Positions 57,191 through 64,000 of a stretch of 64,000 nucleotides of DNA are shown one piece after another; positions within the stretch are counted from its first letter, which is position 1; each line of letters begins with the position of its first letter. The DNA is taken from positions 39,343-103,342 of the forward strand of contig JACCGJ010019703.1 in the NCBI GenBank assembly GCA_013407085.1, in the 5' to 3' direction. The DNA is from Atriophallophorus winterbourni. Its lineage: Eukaryota > Platyhelminthes > Trematoda > Plagiorchiida > Microphallidae. Made by a program: the position numbers and the translations under genes. The notes below the pieces were generated by a model that had not been told where the DNA came from, ran no database searches, and saw nothing but the letters and a program-made list of their open reading frames with translations.

Positions 57191-57744
57191 TCACACGCTT
57201 GCATCAGTCTCGTCCAGGTTGAAAACTTCGTCTGCAGAGAACTGCCTGAGTAAGGGCCGGAGAACCTGCTGCTGCCAATTAATAAGGGATTGGGAATCCA
57301 CCGCTCCAGCTTCGCCCTGCACTGTCTTGAACGTGTCGCCATTGCGCTTCTGAAGCTGTCTAACCAACCGTCGCTCGCCATGAAGTCTGGGATGTGCATC
57401 AGCTCGGCCAGTTTTATCGCCTTCTCCTTGATCAGATCGCCACTGACAGGCAGATTCAGTCCTCTTGCATGCTTCAGCCACATCAGCACTCCCTCCTCAA
57501 GCTTCGGGTCTTGAGGCTGCGTCAGCTTTATGCGCTTCGATGGAACTCCAGCTTTGATTGCAGCTTCAATTGCATCCTTCTTTCTGAGAATGCCCTTCAC
57601 GGTGGTTCTCTTAACTTCGACGCCCCATTTCTTGCCAATCTCCCTCGCCAACTTGGACTGATTCGGCTCCTTCTTCGCAGCATCGATGATCTCGAGCTTC
57701 TCCTTCAGCGTAAAGTCGGTTCGCTTGCGTTTCTGAGCTGACAT
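57191..57744 (-). pseudogene. pogo-type transposase, N-terminal half
   Basis: From ATG 57744: MSAQKRKRTDFTLKEKLEII begins a CENP-B-N/Psq helix-turn-helix (residues 5-55; AREIGKKWGVEVKRTTVKGIL). A linker with SKRIKLTQPQ follows, then a Tc5/CENP-B-type second DNA-binding domain (about 70-140; LEEGVLMWLKHARGLNLPVS, KEKAIKLAELM, ASDGWLDSF). A frameshift near 57340 moves to RNGDTFKTVQGEAG and EVFNLDETDASV, where DET is the first catalytic aspartate. The other two acidic residues are deleted, so the protein could bind the ends but not cut. Confidence 0.9.
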
Positions 57745-57977
57745 TATGGACTGAATAGTTTGAAAAATAACGATGTCACTGTTGTGAGTGTCTGTTTGTG
57801 CGCGCGCTTTCGTGGGTCTAGCTATCAATACTTAAAGCTAGAGTAGGAAAGAGGCTTGTCGTTGTGCTGAGGTGATTGGCTTGTTGTAGCTGGCGTCAGG
57901 GAGAAACATCGCGTGTTTGACCTTGAAACCGGCTGACTATATGCGTAAAATGCGCAAAAATGCACTTTTAAATAATC

Positions 57978-58105
57978 ACAGAATAGTGGTATAGTAACGA
58001 GAGTAGGGAGTGGCATAGTAAATTTATTTTGTCGGGACCGAGCAAAAGTGGCATAGTAGCGAGGGTGGCATAGTAACGAGGTGGCATAGTACCGAGATTT
58101 GAGTG
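57978..58105. repeat. pogo right terminus with subterminal repeats
   Basis: At least five copies of GTGGCATAGTA-like motifs, three of them back to back before the terminal GAGATTTGAGTG. Asymmetric with the left end, which has fewer copies. Confidence 0.8.
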
Positions 58106-58107
58106 TA

Positions 58108-58434
58108 CTTCGTCGTCATTTGTTTTATTGCCTATTTTACCATCAGATATTCTGAAATCTGAGTATTTGTTTATTTTGAATGAATTATGATTGGTTATAT
58201 TAAAAACGAAAACGGGGAATTATAGAAATACTAATACACATTTAGGTTTGAACTCAGTTCTCGAATACTGCCTATTTCGACTGACTTACCCAAGTGAAAC
58301 GTTTTATAATCCAATGCAATTGTTTGTTGTGAAGTAAACTATATCTTTGAGAAACTAAAATCTTTATGATGGCTTCACTTAACATTCGAGATGTAAACAT
58401 GTATTTTTTTGCATGAGGATTTGCCGAAGCTTGT
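58108..58434. other. No recognised feature
   Basis: AT-rich. Nothing recognised. Confidence 0.4.
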
Positions 58435-58590
58435 TTATTAACTCATGGTAAGTATTCAGCTGGGCTATACGTGACATTACATGATTATGTGTTATATCAT
58501 TCTCAGAAACGAATATTTACTACGCTATTGTAATTGCGACACCATGTGCTTTAAATCACCAGAAAATTACGGAATCTTGAATCCTAAACC
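58435..58590 (+). mobile_element. CR1 3' UTR tail, strongly 5'-truncated
   Basis: TTAACTCATGGTAAGTATTC, GACATTACATG, GAATATTTACTACG-TAT and GTGCTTTAAATCACCA follow the CR1 3' UTR order at 19380-19500. It ends near AATCTTGAATCCT at 58571. Confidence 0.75.
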
Positions 58591-58742
58591 ATTTTCTGTC
58601 GAATCGCGTTTTACGGGAGTAAACGTTCTACGAGTTACTAAGTCGTTTCGTGAATTTTGACGGTTTAGTGACCTATGAATGCGCCTTAAATTTACGTTGA
58701 GTAAGTGATGATTAGTTCAACGAAATTCACCACAATTTCAGT

Positions 58743-59310
58743 GCTTCGGCAAATTCTGAATTGCCTCTACTTATATGGTAGTTTGAGTTATTTCTTCCAT
58801 AAAGTTGCCTGAAAATGCAATGAATTTTTATTAAAATGTTTCATCTTTGTGTGTATGGATCAATATTGGGTGTTATTGTAATTAATAACTTTTACTAATT
58901 CTCCAAAAGAAATGAATAGAAAAATGAATATAAATTCATCAAAGCTTCTTATTTCTGAAATTGAAAATTACAGGAACATTTATTAAATAAGAAGTAACAG
59001 TAATCAGCTTAATTTTGAGGAGCGTTGTTGCAATTGCTTGGGCATATTCTGAATTGCCTCTACTTATATGGTAGTTTGAGTTATTTCTTCCATAAAGTTG
59101 CCTGAAAATGCAATAAATTTTTTTAAAATGTTTCATCTTTGTGTATATAGATCAATATTGGGTGTTATTGTAATTAATAACTTTTACTAATTCTCCAAAA
59201 GAAATGAATAGAAAAATGAATATAAATTCATAAAGCTTCTTATGGAATTGAAAATTACAGGAACATTTATTAAATAAGTAATCAGCCTAATTTTGAGGAC
59301 CGTTGTTACA
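58743..59310. repeat. 293-bp direct tandem duplication
   Basis: 58743-59035 is repeated at 59036-59310 with few substitutions and short indels. For example, TGAATTGCCTCTACTTATAT recurs after 293 bp. Non-coding and AT-rich. High identity implies a recent duplication. Confidence 0.95.
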
Positions 59311-59593
59311 ATAAAAAAATTAAAGCGAGAAAAAAACTGTGAATAATCGCTCGAGAATGTAGAATGTAAAATGGTCAACATCATTTCGAGGTTCGAGTAA
59401 ATGATTGGGTGGAGGATTTTCAGTGAGAATAATTTTAATGTCATTTAGAAGTTCACTCCGTTCGACTCGTTTCGTAAGATTAAGTAATTTTACATTGGAC
59501 ATTCTCTCTTAAATCAACTTAGAAGCTTGAGGATAAATCTTCTCAGTGAGTTAAATATCAATCCGATCTTATTCTATATTCCATAAGAGGATG

Positions 59594-59667
59594 AATATAT
59601 ATATAATCTATATATATATATATATATATTATATCTATATATAATATATCTATATATCTATATATAT

Positions 59668-59705
<38 letters not shown>

Positions 59706-59706
59706 A
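59594..59706. repeat. (TA)n-rich microsatellite
   Basis: TA runs interrupted by ATCTA and TTATA variants. Confidence 0.95.
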
Positions 59707-60199
59707 TGAATAGTTATATTCAAGTTTCTTTATCCGAAACACTTCTCTAATTAAGTTTTTTCAAAATCTCGAGCTGAACAATTTTTGCTACCAAGCTCTG
59801 ATGCTCCAGGTGACCTTAAGTTCTTCTGTGTCTCTCGTCTAGCAAAAAATCAAGGCCAGCAGTTATCAGGTCAACTAAATGTGATTCACCGTGTACCGGA
59901 GTAAGCCAGTCGAGAAAGTTGTTTTCGACGCAGAAGCGCTCAACTTTTGTGCCAGCTATACAAATCATTTAGTACTGCTGAAACTCATATACGACAGTAA
60001 AAATTCACGGGCACATCAGAATCAAATTCAAAGCAGTAATTAATTTTCTGAAATTATGAGAATACTCTAGGTATTGTTCCTAAATTTTGATTACAGGCTT
60101 TGTTGGAAATTAATTTTGATACGTATTCCTATATGATAATTAAGACTAACACCAAAGCATAACTTTACTAAGAAATATTTTCCTCATCATATTACAGAA
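59707..60199. other. No recognised feature
   Basis: Nothing recognised. Confidence 0.4.
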
Positions 60200-60720
60200 A
60201 AATAAGTTTGTGGAACCCTCCAAACTAAATCAGGTTCAAACTTATGAGCTAATCTTGTGCTGGCACCACAAAACTCTTCAATCATATTAGCACACACTCG
60301 CAGATCAGATAAGCCAATTGGTTTCAAACAAAAATCTCTATTTGATTTCAGTTTCACCACACGCCCGATTATCGGTTTCTTTCTGTTTTCATTCATCAAA
60401 CATAGACATTATATTCAGAATCCACATGCCTTGAAACGATGGAGTAACGGTGATACAACAGCTAGTGAGCGCAGCCTTTAACCCTTTGTCTACTGATGGT
60501 AACTCTATTTACCACCTCAAACAAGCAGTCGATTGCTCAGTAGCTCACGTCGGTACCTTCAGTCAACATCGGAGTGCACTTGTTAGGCGGCGTCTGACAT
60601 CTGATCCATAATAATTAATCATATGTTTCATTTATGCCATAATTAAGCAGAATAACACAAAAATATCATAATATAGTATATCCAATTACCGTAGACAAAG
60701 GGTTAAATCGAACAAGTTCA
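60200..60720 (-). repeat. Decayed family 1 hammerhead unit containing a MITE
   Basis: CTTCAATCATATTAGCACAC, CTCGCAGATCAGAT and TTGGTTTCAAAC follow the unit order. A decayed ribozyme lies at 60358-60412 (minus strand GATGAATGAAAACAG, GAAACCGATAAT) and TTGAAACGATGGAGTAACGG lies beyond it. The unit is then broken at 60478 by the MITE. Confidence 0.55.
60482..60702. mobile_element. piggyBac-type MITE, 221 bp
   Basis: Terminal repeats CCCTTTGTCTAC and GTAGACAAAGGG are perfect. They are flanked on both sides by TTAA (60478-60481 and 60703-60706). TTAA target sites and CCC ends are the signature of piggyBac elements. The interior is non-coding. Confidence 0.9.
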
Positions 60721-60957
60721 AAATTTATTTTTTCATACACTTTAATATTTTGAGTTACCAAGGAGCCTTTTGTTTTTAAAAACCTCTACCATGTTTATAT
60801 GAGACGGACAATATTTCGTGCCCTGCTCGCATCAAATGCCAGTCAAATTTTATATTTTCTGCTACAGGGATTGTACTGCACTGGTCGGAGGAAATTCAAA
60901 TGAACATGACTATAAAAATTATGAAAAGAAGGTTTGCAATAAATAGGTTAGAGCAGG

Positions 60958-61006
60958 GTTCTGGTAACGTTTCGCTTCTGAACACAGAAGCTTCGTCAGT
61001 CCAAGG
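60958..61006 (-). ncRNA. Hammerhead ribozyme, family 3 (Penelope arm, left)
   Basis: Minus strand: core CTGACGA (60999-60993), a long stem II GCTTCTG/CAGAAGC with loop TGTT (seven perfect pairs), GAAA (60973-60970), palindromic ACGT and H17 T at 60966. Stem I pairs TTGG with CCAG-type sequence after one A-A mismatch. An extra A sits between the core and stem II. Core residues are intact. Confidence 0.75.
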
Positions 61007-61179
61007 ATGTCGGTACGAACAGGGTTCAGTTTTACATGACCTTTTCTTCCTGAGTTATCTAATATAGACAGGCGAGATCAAGACAATTGATCACACCCTT
61101 ACATGCTGTGTCAATCCTAAATTTTTTAGTTTTTCTGTGCAGGTGCCATCACCGTCTGCTGACCCACTGCTTACGTAAT

Positions 61180-61610
61180 GAATGTGCACATTCGGTATAT
61201 CACGTTAATCCTTATCCACTTCAGAACCAAACGCCAGATTTTTATACATCTGCCCCAACCACCATGTTTACCGCATTCGACTTTGTTATTCCAAGTGACT
61301 CAGCGTGCAGTCTTTCCCTAAAGGATTTCACACCCCGTTTTATCACCTATAAGTTATCAAGATCCACGCTGTAACCCGTGTCTTGCAAGTGTTCAAGTAG
61401 GTCATAATAGCGAATCAGTGACTGATATTAAGTTGCCCCAGTGCAAATTTCTCTAGACGTTCGCCCAATGTAAACACCCGGGCAACCGTTGGACTTGATT
61501 GTGTAGATGCAGTTGTTTGCTCAACCCAAAGGAGTCTTATCTTTGAAATGCGGTGGATTCTACCTCTCTTATATGTTACTTCAATACGTGGATTACGTAA
61601 ACAGTAGGTC
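61180..61610 (-). pseudogene. Penelope-type GIY-YIG endonuclease remnant
   Basis: Minus strand, 61515-61455: NCIYTIKSNGCPGVYIGRTS, matching the Penelope form of the GIY-YIG motif (IY-x-I, then C, then YIG-x-T-x-R). A stop follows at about 61430. The same line continues with YYDLLEHLQDTG and, after frame changes, VIKRGVKSFRERLHAESLGI at about 61340-61280, the position of the conserved R and E of this fold. CLRNPRIEV at about 61590 precedes it. Stops and shifts make it non-functional. Confidence 0.65.
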
Positions 61611-61767
61611 AGCGAACGCTGTTTGCACCTGCACAAAATAAACTATTTTGGCATTAACGCAGCATGTTGGGGTGTTATCAACGGGCTTGATCTCGCCGGT
61701 TAATATTAGATAAATCGGGATTGGTTAAGAAAAGGTCATTTAAACCTGAACCCTGTTCGTATTGACA

Positions 61768-61818
61768 CTCTTGGTCTAGTAAAGCATTTGTGTTCAGAAT
61801 CGAAACGTTGACAAACAC
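61768..61818 (+). ncRNA. Hammerhead ribozyme, family 3 (Penelope arm, right), decayed
   Basis: Plus strand: TTGGT, CTAGTAA in place of CTGANGA, AGCATTTG-TGTT-CAGAATC as a mismatched stem II, GAAACGTTGAC. Position 1.1 is T here, which supports TTGGT/ACCA as the ancestral stem I. Inactive. Confidence 0.65.
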
Positions 61819-61836
61819 CCTGCTCTAACCAATTCA

Positions 61837-62474
61837 TTGCAAACTTTGTTTTCTTGATTATTGATTCCCGATAGGTCTGTGGTATATTTGTGCATGATGA
61901 AATTTCGTCAAATTTCATTATGACGCTTTATTCCGCTGGAGGATGAATCTGAAGCTGTGTTGGATTTTAATGTGACTTATAATTTCAAATTTTCCCATAA
62001 AACGTTAACATATTTTCGTAGAGGTTTACCTTTATTTCCACGGTTGACATGGTAATTCACACAAGTTAATATACTTGTTATTCTTTTAACAATATTAAAT
62101 ATGCACCACTGTCGCAAATAAACTATTACGTAAATAGCAATTCTATTCCTGCAGACTTCATCAAATGGCTATCATAGATAAAATTTTCATCTGTTCATAC
62201 GAAGGAAAATAGAACTTCAAGAAGTAGATAGACAGCAGCTAGTAACCAGAAATACTTGTGCGATTTAATATTGAAATACAATGTACTGCTCTTAGGCGAA
62301 AAGCGATTAGAGATCGTGGCGCTACTATTGCCATATTGGGACATGTAAGTAGAAACGTCGAGTTTTTATTGGTTGTGGTTTGCAATTTTTGGTTGATTTA
62401 TTTTGGTTCTTAGGTTTATTTAAAAGATGTTCTCTGAAGAAATTTATTTTTCATTATAATATGTGCATCGTTCA
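61837..62474. other. No recognised feature
   Basis: AT-rich. Nothing recognised. Confidence 0.4.
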
Positions 62475-62640
62475 AATTTTGGTCGATATCAATTTCGACC
62501 TATCCACACATCAATCAAAAATTGGTCGAAATTATTCGTGCAGTCAATGCAAAACTATCATGTTCATGTAGACCAAAAAATTCACTCATCTACAATACAC
62601 TCTAAAATTGAGCGGCGGTGGGCCAATACTTGATTGAAAA
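62475..62640 (+). repeat. 165-bp direct repeat, copy 1
   Basis: From ATTTTGGTCGATATCAATTT to GTGGGCCAATAC. A second copy, about 93% identical, lies at 63079-63240. It contains a GGTCGA...TCGACC hairpin near its start. Non-coding. Confidence 0.9.
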
Positions 62641-62749
62641 TTAGAATGCATACGGAAAACTCCGAGTAAGATTCAGTCGCATGTAATCTCTATCGAATGT
62701 TAGCATAGAGAGAACAAAATGTTCCAGACCTGCTTACCACATATTGTGG

Positions 62750-62835
62750 GGTGCAAAATGCATTATCGATGAGTGCTAATCACGGGCTTTCGAATGACAT
62801 GCAGAATTCTACCCTCCGACACCACACAACAGCAG
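62750..62835 (+). repeat. Internal fragment of the TGTACCGGTT LTR family
   Basis: GAGTGCTAATCACGGGCTTT, CGAATGACATGCAGAATTCT and ACACAACAGCAGGAA match 9250-9320 and the reverse complement of 25350-25425. The match then stops. Confidence 0.65.
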
Positions 62836-62879
62836 GAAACGCCGAAAAGGCAGTCGACGACAATGCGAACACGTAACAT

Positions 62880-63420
62880 TTAGGATTTCTGGAAGTTTGC
62901 ATTTGGACAGCTTGAGCGACAGCATATTTGTAAATATGAGACGACCGATGCCTCCAATTCGGCTGTGGGAGCTGTTTTACAACAACACCATACGAACACA
63001 GTCCGTCCATTGTCATTTTTTCGCAAAAGCTCAATCCGGCACAAACATGCTACAGCACATTTGGCTGTGAATTACTTGCGAATTTTGGTCGATATCAATT
63101 TCAACCTATCCACACATCCATAGAAAATTGGTCGAAATTATTCGTGCAGTCAATGCAAAAGTATCATGTACATGTCAACCGAAAAATTCACTCATCTACA
63201 ATGCACTCTAAAATTGAGCGGCTGTGGGCCAATACGGCATTTCCGTCACCTGCTAGAAAGTCGTGACTTCAACATTTTTACGGATCACAAACCACTAACG
63301 CTTGTTCTACATTCTCAACTCGATCGTCATTCGCCGCGCGAGATTCGACACTTAGATTACATTTCTCAATACTCTACTCTACATGATTTGAAGCAATGGT
63401 TATACAGTGACGATGCTTTT
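62880..63420 (+). pseudogene. Ty3-type RNase H fragment with an insertion
   Basis: Plus strand: TTDASNSAVGAVLQQH (start of the RNase H domain, catalytic D in TDAS), RPLSFFRKS, then an insertion at about 63076-63235. After it come IRHFRHLLESRDFNIFTDHK (TDHKPL, catalytic D) and HSPREIRHLDYISQYSTL, the domain end. The piece matches the pol region deleted in the LTR element at 6.5-9.1 kb and shares its SPRE junction, so it is probably from the same CsRn1 group. RT and integrase are absent. Confidence 0.85.
63079..63240 (+). repeat. 165-bp direct repeat, copy 2, inside RNase H
   Basis: Same sequence as 62475-62640. It interrupts the RNase H frame between LAVNYL and the IRHFRHLL block. No inverted ends or clear target duplication are seen. 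Confidence 0.85.
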
Positions 63421-63619
63421 GGACTCGTGATTTTCACTGTCGTAGATACTTTTAGAATACCCAGATCCTCCAACTACACAGGCAATGGGTCCAGTCCTCT
63501 GAAAATCACTTTCTCCTAACGACTTAATGGCTATGCTATGAACACCGACTGGAATCTAACGCTCAATACTTCAACCCGAGTGAGATAAGGTTGCCCAAGC
63601 GTGTTCCCTCACTGAAACC
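63421..63619. other. No recognised feature
   Basis: The open frame from RNase H runs on to 63519 without known residues. It may be decayed pol spacer. Confidence 0.35.
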
Positions 63620-64000
63620 AGCGAACATTCGCAACCACAGCATTTGATTGCAATCTTGTTCTTGACAGTTCAATGTTACCCCAAAAAACGAAAAGGGTCC
63701 GGCTCATCGCGAGTCGGACCAATAGCTACAGTACACGATTCGACATTGGGTAAGACAAATACGATCAGGTGCATATATACAAATGCTCAGTGTTTAACTA
63801 ACAAATTAGCTGAACTATGCGAGCTTTGTGATAGACTTTCACCGATTTGGTTGCAGTTACAGAGACTTGGTTCCAGCCCTGCATTACTGATGCTGAGCTT
63901 TTGATTCCGAAAATGTCACTACTCCGTCGCGATCGCGATCGAAGATCCGGTGGTGGAGTCGCAGTCTACTATCACGAACGTTTAGCCCAGTGTAACGTCA
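63620..64000 (+). pseudogene. CR1 ORF2 start (endonuclease), cut by window edge
   Basis: A basic stretch with KKRKGSGSSRVGP (ORF1/ORF2 junction region, compare SRRVGK at 40.05 kb) leads to IRCIYTNAQCLTNKLAELCE, the CR1 endonuclease start. One missing base near 63843 shifts the frame to DLVAVTETWFQP (the metal-binding TETW intact here), RSGGGVAVYYHERLAQC and on to the edge. Apart from the shift it is well preserved. It may be longer and younger than the 1.4 kb copy. Confidence 0.88.

Larger units (their letters stand above)
56983..58105 (-). mobile_element. pogo/Tigger-like DNA transposon, 3'-deleted
   Basis: The ends are inverted: CACTCAAATCTCAGTACTAT at 56983 and its complement ending at 58105 (one mismatch over about 25 bp). 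TA lies on each side as target duplication. Inside both ends the motif GTGGCATAGTA(A/G)CGAG is repeated. The minus-strand transposase has both DNA-binding domains but is cut after the first catalytic aspartate. At 1.12 kb it is a deletion derivative. It is richer in GC than its surroundings, which suggests a fairly recent insertion. Confidence 0.9.
60948..61836 (-). mobile_element. Penelope-like element fragment with long inverted arms
   Basis: 60948-61175 and 61836-61605 are inverted copies of each other over about 230 bp at moderate identity. Both begin GGTTAGAGCAGGGT, then AACGTTTCG with a hammerhead, GAACAGGGTTCAG, GACCTTTTCTT, GGCGAGATCAAG and TGTGCAGGTGC. The centre (about 61600-61180) codes on the minus strand for a GIY-YIG-like motif. 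GIY-YIG endonuclease plus hammerheads in terminal repeats is the Penelope signature. No RT is next to it. Confidence 0.7.

Noticed and set aside
1..64000. CRISPR arrays, bacterial operons, tRNA and rRNA genes.
   Set aside because: No regularly spaced repeats with unique spacers and no bacterial gene layout. I saw no cloverleaf with A and B boxes on reading, though a tRNA search program was not available.

Overview
The window looks like AT-rich intergenic or intronic DNA from an animal nucleus. It is built almost entirely of decayed, nested transposable elements. No host protein gene, tRNA or rRNA gene can be supported. The element mix is CR1-clade and RTE-clade non-LTR retrotransposons, a CsRn1-type Ty3 LTR element with a tRNA-Trp primer site, Penelope-like pieces, hammerhead-ribozyme repeats, a pogo-like transposon and a piggyBac-type MITE. 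This mix fits a flatworm, perhaps a trematode. That is a best guess from element content, not a proof.

Layout. 1-5.4 kb: a CR1 reverse transcriptase piece at the left edge, then a tandem pair of ~970-bp hammerhead-bearing units, the second split by a nearly complete CR1 (1405-4672). 5.4-9.1 kb: a hammerhead unit, then a small LTR element with 178-bp LTRs, PBS and PPT but a deleted interior. 9.2-14.2 kb: a second LTR family split by a CR1 tail and by a full-length RTE with a 12-bp target duplication. 14.2-24.8 kb: quiet AT-rich DNA with fragments of RTE, CR1 and hammerhead units. 24.8-36.3 kb: an LTR remnant, a GATA microsatellite beside a hammerhead unit, further hammerhead copies and a badly decayed RTE. 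36.3-41.6 kb: an ORF1 fragment, then a minus-strand CR1 with both ORFs recognisable. 42.1-42.6 kb: a tandem array of three hammerhead units. 44-52 kb: RT fragments, a MITE candidate, an LTR remnant, and a Penelope RT piece next to a truncated RTE that itself contains a CR1 tail. 57-58.1 kb: a pogo-like element with TA target sites. 58.7-59.3 kb: a recent 293-bp tandem duplication. 60.2-61.8 kb: a piggyBac-type MITE inside a hammerhead unit, then a Penelope-like piece with long inverted arms, a GIY-YIG motif and its own hammerhead pair. 62.5-64 kb: a Ty3 RNase H fragment with an insertion, then the 5' part of another CR1 running off the edge.

The most interesting signal is the hammerhead ribozymes. 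About twenty traces fall into three sequence families. They show the CTGANGA core, a short stem II, GAAA and, in families 1 and 2, a palindromic ACCGGT stem III. Several occur in tandem or inverted arrangements, as known for Penelope-like elements and retrozymes. Most copies have core mutations. The copies at 5911-5956 and 52439-52485 keep the core residues.
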